NCBI RefSeq assembly: GCF_030053345.1
Contig: NZ_JASGBP010000001.1
Location: 1-64,000 of the forward strand
Direction of reading: 5' to 3'
Length of the DNA stretch: 64,000 nt
Source of the DNA: Flavobacterium sedimenticola
GTDB lineage: Bacteria > Bacteroidota > Bacteroidia > Flavobacteriales > Flavobacteriaceae
The position numbers and the translations under genes are program-made. Shown piece after piece: positions 9,075 through 17,611 of this stretch; the first letter of the stretch is position 1; the number at the start of each line of letters is the position of its first letter. The notes under the pieces were generated by a model. That model was not told where the DNA came from, made no database searches, and saw only the letters and a list, made by a program, of their open reading frames with translations.

Positions 9075-10370
9075 TTATTTTTTAGCTTTTTCTGTCTCTT
9101 TTTTCGATCTCACTTTGTCGCCCGATTTCAAGTCTTTAGTCACCGTGGTGTAGGGTCCTACGATTACTACATCGCCTTTCTTTAAGCCCGAAACTACTTC
9201 GATGTTCGTGTCGTCTTGAATTCCGGTTTTGATGACTCTGATTTTGGCTTTGTCACCTTCTTTTACAAAAACACATTCAAATTTTTTGTCGCTTTTGCCC
9301 AGGACTTTTTTGGCTTCGCCTTCCATCTTAGGTTCGTCTTTAGACGTTGCTGCTGTATCGTTTTTCACTACCACTGAACTGATAGGCACTCCGATTACTT
9401 TTTCTTTTCGCTTGGTAATGATATCAACCGTAGCGGTCATTCCGGGTCTGAACGGGGAATAGCTGGCCGGTTTGCCTTCCAATAAGTCTTGATACGATTC
9501 TTTTAGAATGCGAACTTTCACTTTAAAATTAGTTACCTGATCTGCCGTGGTAGTCGTACTGGCCGAATTGGAAATACTGGTTACGATTCCTTTAAACTCT
9601 TTTTTCAAATAGGCATCCACTTGTATTTTAGTGCTGTCGCCGATACTCACTTTCACAATATCATTTTCGTTGACATCTACTTCCACTTCCATATTATCCA
9701 AATTGGCCACTCTTAGCAATTCGGTTCCGGTCATTTGTTGCGTTCCCAAAACGCGTTCTCCTAATTCAACCCCTAAGGAAGAAATGGTACCGTCGGCCGG
9801 AGAATAAATGGTGGTTCGGCCTAAGTTGTCTTTGGCTTCTCTCACCGTAGCATTAGCACTTTGTACGTTGTAGTACGCCGACTCTTTGTTGGCTTTGGCC
9901 ACTTCAAAAGATGCCACGGCTTTATCCCATTCGGATTTGGAGATAATACCTTTATCGTAAAGTGTTTTACTGCGATCGTAACTGGCTTTGGCTTCTTTGA
10001 AAGAGGCATCGGCCTGACTTAAACCGGCTTTGGTTCCCGACAAATTAGAAACGGTTCGGTTGTAACCCGAAGTATATAAATCGGGATTTATCTTCACCAG
10101 AAGTTGTCCTTTTTTTACCACTTGTCCTTCTTTGACCGGCAAATCAATAATCTCTCCGGATACTTCAGATGAAATTTTCACTTCAATTTCGGGTTGAATT
10201 TTTCCGGTGGCAGAGACTGTTTCTACTATCGTAATTTCATCGGCCTGAGCGGTTTCAATTTCGACACCTTCCTCTTTATTACCAATAGCTCCCGATTTAG
10301 AAAGCAACAATAGTACTATTAAAATAAAAACTAAGATTCCTGTTATCCAGTATATTTTTTTCTTTGACAT
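9075..10370 (-). CDS. HlyD/MacA-type efflux periplasmic adaptor
   Basis: A 431-aa membrane fusion protein. One N-terminal transmembrane helix (about residues 6-23) is followed by a lipoyl/barrel-sandwich half (KISSEVSGEIIDLPVKEGQVVKKGQLL), a coiled-coil hairpin (about 110-185), the second lipoyl half (IYSPADGTISSLGVELGERV) and a beta-barrel domain. The C-terminal region is Lys/Glu-rich. Such proteins bridge an inner-membrane ABC or RND pump and TolC. It starts 3 nt after the TolC gene. A pump gene (for example MacB-like) is not present in the window, so the complete transporter cannot be named; MacA-like is the best guess. Confidence 0.9.
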   Translation of the reverse strand: MSKKKIYWITGILVFILIVLLLLSKSGAIGNKEEGVEIETAQADEITIVETVSATGKIQPEIEVKISSEVSGEIIDLPVKEGQVVKKGQLLVKINPDLYTSGYNRTVSNLSGTKAGLSQADASFKEAKASYDRSKTLYDKGIISKSEWDKAVASFEVAKANKESAYYNVQSANATVREAKDNLGRTTIYSPADGTISSLGVELGERVLGTQQMTGTELLRVANLDNMEVEVDVNENDIVKVSIGDSTKIQVDAYLKKEFKGIVTSISNSASTTTTADQVTNFKVKVRILKESYQDLLEGKPASYSPFRPGMTATVDIITKRKEKVIGVPISSVVVKNDTAATSKDEPKMEGEAKKVLGKSDKKFECVFVKEGDKAKIRVIKTGIQDDTNIEVVSGLKKGDVVIVGPYTTVTKDLKSGDKVRSKKETEKAKK

Positions 10371-10373
10371 GAT

Positions 10374-11750
10374 TTATGGTTTTTGAATGATTGGGATTCC
10401 AAAATAAAGTTCTACCACTTTGGTTTTAAATATGTAATCGTATTTGGCACGAATAGCATCGGATTGAGAATTCACATACAGTGTTTGGGCTTGGTTGTAA
10501 TCGAAGGTATTCATCATTCCTACTGCAAACTTTTCTTTGGCATAATTAAACGCTTCCAGACGGGCTTCTAAAGCCGCGATAGATGCCTCGTAGGTATTGA
10601 GCGCTCCTTTGGTATCGGTAATCGCTTTGTACACATTCGTTTCTAAATCGAGTTTGGCCTGCTCGAAAGCATTTTTGGATCTCTCGTAAGCGACTTTGTT
10701 TCGCTCGACATTATTTTTAGCGGAAAAACCATTAAAAATGGGAACACTGACTTGAACCCCGAAATTATGTCCTTTGTTATCGCTAAACTGATCGAAGACC
10801 GGTAGCGGGCCGGCAATGATTGGCACACCGTTACTATCTATACCGATAATTCGGTCCGAGTAACTGGCGTTAGTACCGAAATTATACCCAAAAGAAACGC
10901 TCGGCTGAAGCGCGCCTCTGGCGATTTTGACATCTCTTTCGGCGATGTCTAAATTGGCTTTTGCTATTTTAATTTCCACGCGTACTTCATTGGCTTTGGA
11001 TACAATAGCTTCGGGGGTTTCGGACATGACCGGACTTGCTTTAGCCTCAATATCCACATCGGCAATATCAAAAGCGGCAAAATCTTCCAAACGAAGCAAT
11101 TGCGCCAAACTCAATCGGGAAATCAGCAAACTGTTTTCGGCAGCCACCACTTTTTGTTTATCGGAAGCTACCGTTGCTCTCATATCCAATAAATCGCCTC
11201 TCGGAACCATTCCGGCGTCGACCAATTCTTGCGTGCGAACTAGTTGCTTTTCATCGTTAGCTAACTGAGCCTGTTGCACTTTTAGATTTTCTCTGTTAAA
11301 AAGAATATCCAAATAAGCATTGGCCACATACAACGAAATGTCGTCCTGCATTTTGGTTAATTGGTATTGAGCGGCCAGTTGGCTGAGTTTTGCTCTTCTC
11401 AATCGGTTTTGATTTTGCAATCCGTTGTAAATATCAACACTCGAACTCAAACTCATTTGGGTAAATTGCGTGGTCTGATTTTCTCGCGCATTAGTCACAG
11501 GATTGATGTTAGCTCCTATACTCCAAGAGTGAGATCCACTAGCATTTAAATTGGGCAAAAAGTTGCCGACAGCCGCTTTTTTTTCAATGTCGGCTAAGCG
11601 GACGTCTAATTCGGATTGCTTGATGGAAATATTGTTCTTGAGGGCATACTCAACACATTCCATGATGGTCCATTTTTTGGTTTGCGCCGAAGAAACTACT
11701 CCGAAAAGTAGCGCAAAACCAAACAAAAAGTAGGTGTTTATTATTTTCAT
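10374..11750 (-). CDS. TolC family outer-membrane efflux protein
   Basis: A 458-aa protein with a signal peptide (residues 1 to about 22, ending VVSSAQ) and two internally similar halves rich in long alpha helix, as in TolC/OprM trimers. Conserved features include ECVEYALKNN near the start, FLPNLNASGSHSW, the second-half LQPSVSFGYNFG, and VSVPIFNGF before the last helices. It forms the outer-membrane duct for efflux. It is first in the operon with the HlyD-type adaptor and tsaB. A TATCTTTG box at 11793-11786 (minus strand), 36 nt upstream of the ATG, could be its -7 element, although I see no matching TTG. Confidence 0.93.
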   Translation of the reverse strand: MKIINTYFLFGFALLFGVVSSAQTKKWTIMECVEYALKNNISIKQSELDVRLADIEKKAAVGNFLPNLNASGSHSWSIGANINPVTNARENQTTQFTQMSLSSSVDIYNGLQNQNRLRRAKLSQLAAQYQLTKMQDDISLYVANAYLDILFNRENLKVQQAQLANDEKQLVRTQELVDAGMVPRGDLLDMRATVASDKQKVVAAENSLLISRLSLAQLLRLEDFAAFDIADVDIEAKASPVMSETPEAIVSKANEVRVEIKIAKANLDIAERDVKIARGALQPSVSFGYNFGTNASYSDRIIGIDSNGVPIIAGPLPVFDQFSDNKGHNFGVQVSVPIFNGFSAKNNVERNKVAYERSKNAFEQAKLDLETNVYKAITDTKGALNTYEASIAALEARLEAFNYAKEKFAVGMMNTFDYNQAQTLYVNSQSDAIRAKYDYIFKTKVVELYFGIPIIQKP

Positions 11751-11907
11751 ATAGGATAGCGTAACGCTCGTTTTTCTTCCGTAAACAAAGATATCGCTTT
11801 TGTAATTTCTATCTTCATTTATATTTCTTTGATTTAGACATTTTTTTTTGAATAATGTTACAATAGTATTTCAGATTTAGATTTATTTTTACCGAAAATA
11901 ATTTTTC

Positions 11908-13299
11908 ATGTCCACGTTTAAAACGATTTTTCAGGTTGCAATCCTTTCATTTCTTATTAATGCATGCTCGACGGCAAAAAGAATTGAAGCCCTAAAACCA
12001 ATGCCTTCCAACGATGCGCCTATGGTTTATAAAACCAAGACTTCTTTTGTAAACATGCCTTTGGAAATTACGCTGAAAGAGATCGAAAGTCAATTAAACA
12101 AGACATTAACCGGTCAGATTTATGACGATTCCAATTTGGAAGATGATAAAACGGAAATGAAAATTTGGAAAACCGCTCCCATAAAAATTATCGAGAAAAA
12201 TGGCAAGATAGAAACGGTTATGCCTTTGAAAATTTGGTCTCGTTTTAAATACGGCACTGATTTTATGGGTTTAAACGATACCCGCGAAATTAATTTAAAC
12301 GGCACCATTACCATGATTAGCAGTGTTAGATTATCCAACTGGAAAATGACAACCATTTCTCAGATTGAAGATTTTGAGTGGTCTGAAAGTCCGACTATTT
12401 TGGTCGCCGGGAAAAATGTTCCGATTACGTATATTATCAATCCGACGCTTTCTATTTTCAAATCTAAAGTGGCTAAAAAAATTGATGCCGCCATAGAGAA
12501 ATCGTGTGATTTTAAGCCTTATGTTTTGGATGTTTTAGACAAAATCAGCACTCCGTTCCTCACCAGCGAACACTACCAAACCTGGTTTAAACTCATTCCG
12601 ATTGAAGTTTATGTGACGGATGCCATACTGGAAAAAACTCAAATTAAAATGGATTTGGGATTGAAGTGCAACATGCAAACCATGGTAGGCATGCAACCGA
12701 AAGAGGGTTTCAACCGGGATGCCATTCAATTTAAAGCGGTAACCAAAATGCCCAACTCGATTACTGCCAACATAGTGGGTATTTCGACCTATGAAAGTGC
12801 TTCCAAAATAATCACCGGAAATTTTAAAGGACAGGAATTTGCCTCGGGTAACCGAAAAATTACGGTGGAAGAGGTCTCTCTTTGGCAAAAAGACGGTAAA
12901 ATTATCATTGCTTTAACCATGAGCGGCAGCATTAACGGGACGATTTATTTGTCGGGTATCCCGAATTACAACAGCATTACCAAGGAAATTTATTTTGATC
13001 AAATGGATTATGTATTGGACAGCAAAGGAATTCTAACGCGAACTGCCAATTGGTTGTTGCAAGGTATGATTTTGAGAAAAATTCAGGAAAATTGCCGTTA
13101 TTCTATTAAAGAGAATTTGGAAGAAGGGAAAAAGAATATGTTGCCGTATTTGAATAATTATTCCCCTATGAAAGGGGTTTTTGTAAACGGCACAATGAAT
13201 GATTTTGAATTTGAAAAAGTAGAAATCACCGACAAAGCCATGATTGCATTTATTACCGCTACCGGAAAAATGAGTGTACGAATCGACGGAATGGATTAA
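11908..13299 (+). CDS. DUF4403 family lipoprotein
   Basis: A 463-aa protein whose first 21 residues form a lipoprotein signal (FLINAC, lipidation probably at the Cys of NACSTAK). The body is beta-rich and matches the DUF4403 family as I know it (for example the region with INLNGTITM and the repeated SG(S/N)INGTIYL-type strands). Function of the family is unknown; the fold may resemble lipid-binding tubular domains, but that is speculation. It is transcribed divergently from tolC and converges on the oxidase-assembly operon, sharing 4 nt with the end of the 84-aa CxxC gene. Confidence 0.82.
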   Translation: MSTFKTIFQVAILSFLINACSTAKRIEALKPMPSNDAPMVYKTKTSFVNMPLEITLKEIESQLNKTLTGQIYDDSNLEDDKTEMKIWKTAPIKIIEKNGKIETVMPLKIWSRFKYGTDFMGLNDTREINLNGTITMISSVRLSNWKMTTISQIEDFEWSESPTILVAGKNVPITYIINPTLSIFKSKVAKKIDAAIEKSCDFKPYVLDVLDKISTPFLTSEHYQTWFKLIPIEVYVTDAILEKTQIKMDLGLKCNMQTMVGMQPKEGFNRDAIQFKAVTKMPNSITANIVGISTYESASKIITGNFKGQEFASGNRKITVEEVSLWQKDGKIIIALTMSGSINGTIYLSGIPNYNSITKEIYFDQMDYVLDSKGILTRTANWLLQGMILRKIQENCRYSIKENLEEGKKNMLPYLNNYSPMKGVFVNGTMNDFEFEKVEITDKAMIAFITATGKMSVRIDGMD

Positions 13300-13550
13300 G
13301 ATTGATTGGCTTTCTTTTTACCGTAATACATTTTGTAAACCACAAAACCTATCCCGGCGACCAACAAATAAGGTATCGCCATCAAGAAAACGATGCCGTC
13401 ATTTACAGCTTCTACTTTGGCATTATCTCCTGAACTCTCTAAAGAAGCACGACACATCGCGCATTGGGAAAAAGAGAGCACAGGCAACAAACAATACGCA
13501 AAAATCAGTAATGCTAATTTTTGGCTTATCCCATTTCTCTTATCTTTCAT
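13296..13550 (-). CDS. 84-aa signal-anchored CxxC membrane protein in an oxidase-assembly operon
   Basis: A small protein with a cleavable-looking signal peptide (MKDKRNG... to LSFSQ), then at once CAMCR, a short polar stretch, one transmembrane helix (about residues 53-75) and a Lys-rich tail. The CxxC would therefore face the periplasm. The ATG at 13550 is chosen, 4 nt after the DUF420 stop; a longer reading from 13565 would overlap DUF420 and spoil the signal peptide. I recognise no named family. Its place after SCO and DUF420 suggests a thiol or copper role in oxidase assembly; that is inference from context. Confidence 0.75.
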   Translation of the reverse strand: MKDKRNGISQKLALLIFAYCLLPVLSFSQCAMCRASLESSGDNAKVEAVNDGIVFLMAIPYLLVAGIGFVVYKMYYGKKKANQS

Positions 13551-13554
13551 CGCT

Positions 13555-14145
13555 TTAATTGGCATAATACGGAGAAATCATCAAGTACACCAAAACCCCT
13601 GTCACGGCAACATACAACCAAATCGGGAATGTAATTTTGGCTAATTTCTTATGTCGGTCAAAATGCGCTGCCAAAGCTCTGACGTAAGTAACCAGTACCA
13701 AAGGAATAATCGCTACCGATAACACGATATGTGAAATAAGGATAAAGAAGTACACCAAACGCATCGAACCGGCATTGGCTAACTCGGTGGCATCCAAAAG
13801 ACCATCGTGATTAATATCGCCGTATTTGGTAGAATCGGCAGTCATATGATACGCCACATACATAACCAAAAAAATGACCGAACAAGCGATAGACAAAGTC
13901 ATCATTCTTTCGTGCACTTTTCGGTTTCCGTTTTTAATGGCCAAAACGCCCATCACTAAAAACAAAGCCGTCATGGCATTGATGGAGGCATAAATTGGCG
14001 GCAAAAAAGATAATGGTTCCACATCGAATCCGAAATCTTTGAGCTTCACCGTGAACAAAACGGCAACCGCAACGGGAATGATAATAGATACGGCAATGAT
14101 GGAACCTTTGAATTTTCCTTCCAGTGTTTTGGGTTCTTTACTCAT
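13555..14145 (-). CDS. DUF420 family membrane protein with EF-hand loop
   Basis: A 196-aa protein with about five transmembrane helices and His residues typical of DUF420 (HERMM, AYHMTAD, and HIVLS late in the chain). The family is usually found beside SCO and cytochrome oxidase genes (CtaM-like proteins) and is thought to help oxidase assembly. Residues 110-121 form a 12-residue DxNxDGxLDxTE loop that fits the EF-hand calcium-binding consensus, in a loop between helices. It overlaps the end of the SCO gene by 8 nt, so translation is probably coupled. Confidence 0.85.
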   Translation of the reverse strand: MSKEPKTLEGKFKGSIIAVSIIIPVAVAVLFTVKLKDFGFDVEPLSFLPPIYASINAMTALFLVMGVLAIKNGNRKVHERMMTLSIACSVIFLVMYVAYHMTADSTKYGDINHDGLLDATELANAGSMRLVYFFILISHIVLSVAIIPLVLVTYVRALAAHFDRHKKLAKITFPIWLYVAVTGVLVYLMISPYYAN

Positions 14146-14827
14146 TTAACAGGGTTTTTATATCTTCTATAATGGCTTTTACGCCTTCTTTTTCTAATCC
14201 GTCGTAATACAGTATAGGGTTACCGAATTTATCTTTACGACATCTGATGTTTCCTTCTTTATCAATCAAGGCAAATAATCCCGAATGTTCAAATCCACCT
14301 GAGGCATTTTTATTTTCGCCGGCATAGATATTAAATCCTTTGTTTGAAATGTCATAAATGTATTTTTTATCTCCGGTAAGCAAATGCCAATTGGTCGATT
14401 TCACTCCGATTAATTCGGCATGTTCCTTCAATACTTTGGCGGTATCGTATTCCGGATTGATGGATATAGAAGCAATTCCGAAATTAGGATTTCCGAAAAA
14501 TTCATTCTGAATGCTCACCATATTTTTATTCATAATAGGGCAAATAGACGGACAGGTAGAAAAGAAAAATTCTAAAACGTAGACTTTCCCTTTATATGTT
14601 TCATTACTAATCTTTACGTTGTTCTGATCGGTAAGTTCAAACTTTGGTGCCGGTCCGACAGTTATTAGGCCGGTTTCGGCACCTTTATTTTTATGATTGG
14701 AAACGGCGTCAATTCGGTCGCCTTGAACCACTGTATTGTTTTTAATCCGTTGCACTATTTTAGGGATAAATAAAATCCCGAAGACTAATATAACCAGCGA
14801 TAATCCTATATACGATTTATTTTTCAT
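14138..14827 (-). CDS. SCO family copper chaperone
   Basis: A 229-aa protein with one N-terminal transmembrane anchor (about residues 6-24) and a periplasmic thioredoxin fold. The copper ligands are intact: TCPSICP gives Cys92 and Cys96, and the distal ligand is His181 in FEHSGLF. SCO proteins deliver copper to, or reduce, the CuA site of oxidase subunit II; the likely client here is the CtaC protein encoded at 37852-39045. The gene follows the ligand-less Sco-like gene by 8 nt and overlaps DUF420. Confidence 0.92.
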   Translation of the reverse strand: MKNKSYIGLSLVILVFGILFIPKIVQRIKNNTVVQGDRIDAVSNHKNKGAETGLITVGPAPKFELTDQNNVKISNETYKGKVYVLEFFFSTCPSICPIMNKNMVSIQNEFFGNPNFGIASISINPEYDTAKVLKEHAELIGVKSTNWHLLTGDKKYIYDISNKGFNIYAGENKNASGGFEHSGLFALIDKEGNIRCRKDKFGNPILYYDGLEKEGVKAIIEDIKTLLNE

Positions 14828-14835
14828 GACAGTGA

Positions 14836-15492
14836 TTAGATTTTTCGATCGGCATTATTTCTTTTCAACGCCAAACGATACTCGGCTAATATGATTTTTA
14901 CATCATCCATCATATCATTGTGTAACTCGGAGGCAGAAGTAGTATTGTATCCTTCTTTGTATTCGGCTTCGCCCTGAACACTTTTCCCTTTGCGACCGCG
15001 TAGGTTTCTTTTTTTATCTACAATATAAACGTAAGACGTTCCGGAACGGTTATCGAGTTTTCCCAGCAACTTTAATTCATTAAAATAATTTTGAATTTCC
15101 TCGGGTTTGGCAAACACAAAATGATACCCGGACACTTTGGTAATTTTTCCGAGCTCTTTTAAGAGTTTTTGCGCTTGCTCTTGCGTACCGTCGGGCGCCA
15201 CAAATACCATTTGAAAATCTTTAAACTCATGGTACTTGTTATAAATTTTTTGGTTTAGGGTAAAAAAATTGCCGCTATTGGTCATAATGTCTTGACCCGG
15301 AAAACCTAAAATAGTGATTTTTTTATCTAAGGTTACCTCTTTGCCATCTAAAGATTGCCACTGCTGATTTACATCGGGGATATTTGGCGTTATCGTGGGC
15401 AAGGTAATAAAACTGTTGACCCCGGAAGCAAAGAAAAGATAGGCTACTATAGGCAGGATAAACAGTACAAAAAGGACAATATTTTTTTTCAT
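14836..15492 (-). CDS. Sco/thioredoxin-like membrane-anchored protein lacking metal ligands
   Basis: A 218-aa protein with an N-terminal membrane anchor (about residues 4-22) and a domain that follows the SCO layout. The segment ITILGFPGQDIM (residues 59-70) stands where SCO has its CxxxC, and RSGTSYVYIVD stands where SCO has HSG...ID. So neither the Cys pair nor the His ligand is kept. It is first in the operon before the true SCO gene. It may be a structural partner or redox-dead paralogue; function unknown. The gene is real by length, codon pattern and operon position. Confidence 0.75.
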   Translation of the reverse strand: MKKNIVLFVLFILPIVAYLFFASGVNSFITLPTITPNIPDVNQQWQSLDGKEVTLDKKITILGFPGQDIMTNSGNFFTLNQKIYNKYHEFKDFQMVFVAPDGTQEQAQKLLKELGKITKVSGYHFVFAKPEEIQNYFNELKLLGKLDNRSGTSYVYIVDKKRNLRGRKGKSVQGEAEYKEGYNTTSASELHNDMMDDVKIILAEYRLALKRNNADRKI

Positions 15493-15520
15493 GAAATGGC
15501 CAAAAACTATAGTACAAAAA

Positions 15521-15546
15521 TAAAAAAATCCCGATGGAATCGGGAC
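15521..15546 (-). terminator. Terminator after oxidase subunit IV
   Basis: A 7-bp stem (TCCCGAT at 15529-15535 with ATCGGGA at 15539-15545), 3-nt loop, and A-run 15522-15528 that reads as seven U on the minus strand. It separates the subunit operon from the SCO/DUF420 operon. Confidence 0.82.
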
Positions 15547-15567
15547 TTTTTTTGAATTAATATAGTG

Positions 15568-15924
15568 TTAAAAATTCCATTTAATAGTAGAATTTTTAAA
15601 AACCTCATATACATAATCGGCTTCAACAAGTAAGATGAATACGAGATACAAAACAAGGAAAATAACGGTGGCTACTACAGCCCAACGCAAACTACTTTTT
15701 TCACCTTCCATGTGCATGAAAGCCCAAACGATGTAGTATGCTTTGTATAACGTTAAAATAATAAACACCCAGTTAAGCAAATTCATGCTTAGAAAGTTAT
15801 TCATAAAAAGAAATTCCGGTCTTACAATACCTAAGGCAACCTCAATAATGGTTACAATAGATAATAAGATGAAAACTTTCCAGATTCTTGATGTATTGGA
15901 TACATGTTCGTGTGCGTGTGACAT
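15568..15924 (-). CDS. Cytochrome c oxidase subunit IV family protein
   Basis: A 118-aa protein with three transmembrane helices and the motifs YKAYYIVWAFMHMEGEK and W at the expected places of the prokaryotic CtaF/COX4-pro family. It is a small accessory subunit of haem-copper oxidase. A His-rich N-terminus (MSHAHEH) is notable. It is last in the ctaB/III/III/IV operon, 22 nt after the long subunit III gene and before a clear terminator. Confidence 0.88.
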   Translation of the reverse strand: MSHAHEHVSNTSRIWKVFILLSIVTIIEVALGIVRPEFLFMNNFLSMNLLNWVFIILTLYKAYYIVWAFMHMEGEKSSLRWAVVATVIFLVLYLVFILLVEADYVYEVFKNSTIKWNF

Positions 15925-15946
15925 AATAATCTATGTTTTTCTGTAA

Positions 15947-16975
15947 TTAAACTAAGTAGAAGAAAGTAAATACAAATACCCAAACTAAGTCAACGAAGTG
16001 CCAGTAAAGTCCAACTTTCTCCACCATTTCGTAACTTTTTCTCTTTTCGTAAGTTCCTAAAAGAACGTTGAAGTAAATGATAATATTGATAACTACACCT
16101 GAAAATACGTGGAAACCGTGAAATCCGGTGATGAAGAAAAAGAAATCGGCAAACAATTTACTACCGTATTCGTTTCGCTCCAAGTTAGCACCTTCTACGA
16201 CCAAATGAGCATTGGCCACCATGGTTTCAGAAGCTTCTCTGTTCAAAACCTCACGGTGCTTGTTTTTGTTCAAGCCCGGTTGCAACGATTTATTTTCTCG
16301 GTCTTCTTTCGTATCTCGGTAAATTTTTTCAGTTCTAACCAATAGTTCCGGATGCGCTTTGAAACCTGCCTGCACTTCAGCTACTGAATAAGACGGTAAT
16401 GATGGCTCACCTACAAACCATAAACCATTGCTCTTTTTGTGCTGCTCTCTCGCTTCAGGCAAAACCACGGCAACATCCTCTAATTTTACTCTTTTTCCGT
16501 TTTTATCCACAAACTGGATAATACTTCCGCCTTTGGTTTCGATAGCTCCGTATTCTCCTTTAATGAAGTTTTTCCACTCCCAAGCTTGCGAACCCACGAA
16601 GATTAAACCACCGACAATGGTTAACAACATATAAAACGCTACTTTCTTTTGTTTCATCTGATGTCCGGCATCAACAGCCAAAACCATAGTTACTGATGAG
16701 AAAATCAAAATAAAAGTCATTAAGGCCACATAATACATTGGCGCATCTACTCCATGCATAAACGGAAAGTGTGTAAACACTTCGTCAGCAATAGGCCAAT
16801 TATCGATAAATTTAAATCTTGAAAAACCGTATGCCGCAAGGAAACCGGAGAAGGTCAAAGCATCGGATACGATGAAAAACCACATCATCAATTTACCATA
16901 GCTGGCACCCATTGGTTCATTTCCGCCACCCCAAGTATTTTCGTTTGTATTTGCAGTAGTAACTGTAGCTCCCAT
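15947..16975 (-). CDS. Cytochrome c oxidase subunit III, long form with soluble insert
   Basis: A 342-aa protein. The helices of subunit III are visible: MMWFFIVSDALTFSGFLAAYG at the start, the GSQAWEW segment, then FFITGFHGFHVFSG and WHFVDLVWVFVF at the end. Between helix pairs there is a polar insert of about 110 residues (about 130-240) rich in Lys and Glu with no membrane character, which makes the protein longer than the usual 200-270. It lies 43 nt after a second, short subunit III gene. It should join the aa3 core encoded by ctaC-ctaD. Confidence 0.9.
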   Translation of the reverse strand: MGATVTTANTNENTWGGGNEPMGASYGKLMMWFFIVSDALTFSGFLAAYGFSRFKFIDNWPIADEVFTHFPFMHGVDAPMYYVALMTFILIFSSVTMVLAVDAGHQMKQKKVAFYMLLTIVGGLIFVGSQAWEWKNFIKGEYGAIETKGGSIIQFVDKNGKRVKLEDVAVVLPEAREQHKKSNGLWFVGEPSLPSYSVAEVQAGFKAHPELLVRTEKIYRDTKEDRENKSLQPGLNKNKHREVLNREASETMVANAHLVVEGANLERNEYGSKLFADFFFFITGFHGFHVFSGVVINIIIYFNVLLGTYEKRKSYEMVEKVGLYWHFVDLVWVFVFTFFYLV

Positions 16976-17018
16976 AAAAGTTATTCGTTAAAAAGTTCCC
17001 AAATTTAGATTTTTTTTC

Positions 17019-17609
17019 TTATTTAAAGAAATATAAAAAGAAAAACAAACAAATCCACAAGAAATCAAGAAAGTGCCAGTACATTGCACCTAGCTCAATT
17101 CCAAGTAATTGACTTGAATTGTATTTTTGTTTAAAATGATTATAAATTATGATTAAAAGTGAAATAATCCCTCCGGCCAAGTGTGCTAAGTGAACCACGG
17201 CTATTACATACAGGAAAGTAGTGGCAATATTGCTTTGCGGTCCGGTAAAATAATACCCTTGATTCATCAACTGACCAAAGCCTTCAAACTGTAAAAAAAC
17301 AAAAGCAGCACCCAGAATTAAAGTGACCCACAAAAAACCGGTGGTGGCACTTCTGTTATCCTTTGAAATTGCTTTTTTAGCCAAATGAAACGTCACGCTG
17401 CACAAAATAATGGCAAGAGTACTGAAATAAAAAGCTGTCGGAAACTGGAAGTCTTTCATCCAATCTTCTCTCGACTTACTTACGATAAAAGCACTGGTAA
17501 TCCCGGCAAACATCATAAACATGCTGGCCATGGCGAACCACAACAGCAACTTATACGAGCGTGCGGTTCTTTCTTTATGCTCTGCGGCAGTCATAGGGGT
17601 TGTTGCCAT
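17019..17609 (-). CDS. Cytochrome c oxidase subunit III, short form
   Basis: A 196-aa protein with five transmembrane helices of the haem-copper oxidase subunit III family, including the helix with EGFGQLMNQGYYFTGP, the VHLAHLAGG motif and the final WHFLDFLWICLFFFLYF. It starts 2 nt after the haem O synthase gene, so translation is likely coupled. With the 342-aa homologue next to it, this gives two subunit III-like proteins in one operon, an arrangement also common in Flavobacteria as I recall. Confidence 0.9.
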   Translation of the reverse strand: MATTPMTAAEHKERTARSYKLLLWFAMASMFMMFAGITSAFIVSKSREDWMKDFQFPTAFYFSTLAIILCSVTFHLAKKAISKDNRSATTGFLWVTLILGAAFVFLQFEGFGQLMNQGYYFTGPQSNIATTFLYVIAVVHLAHLAGGIISLLIIIYNHFKQKYNSSQLLGIELGAMYWHFLDFLWICLFFFLYFFK

Positions 17610-17611
17610 AA

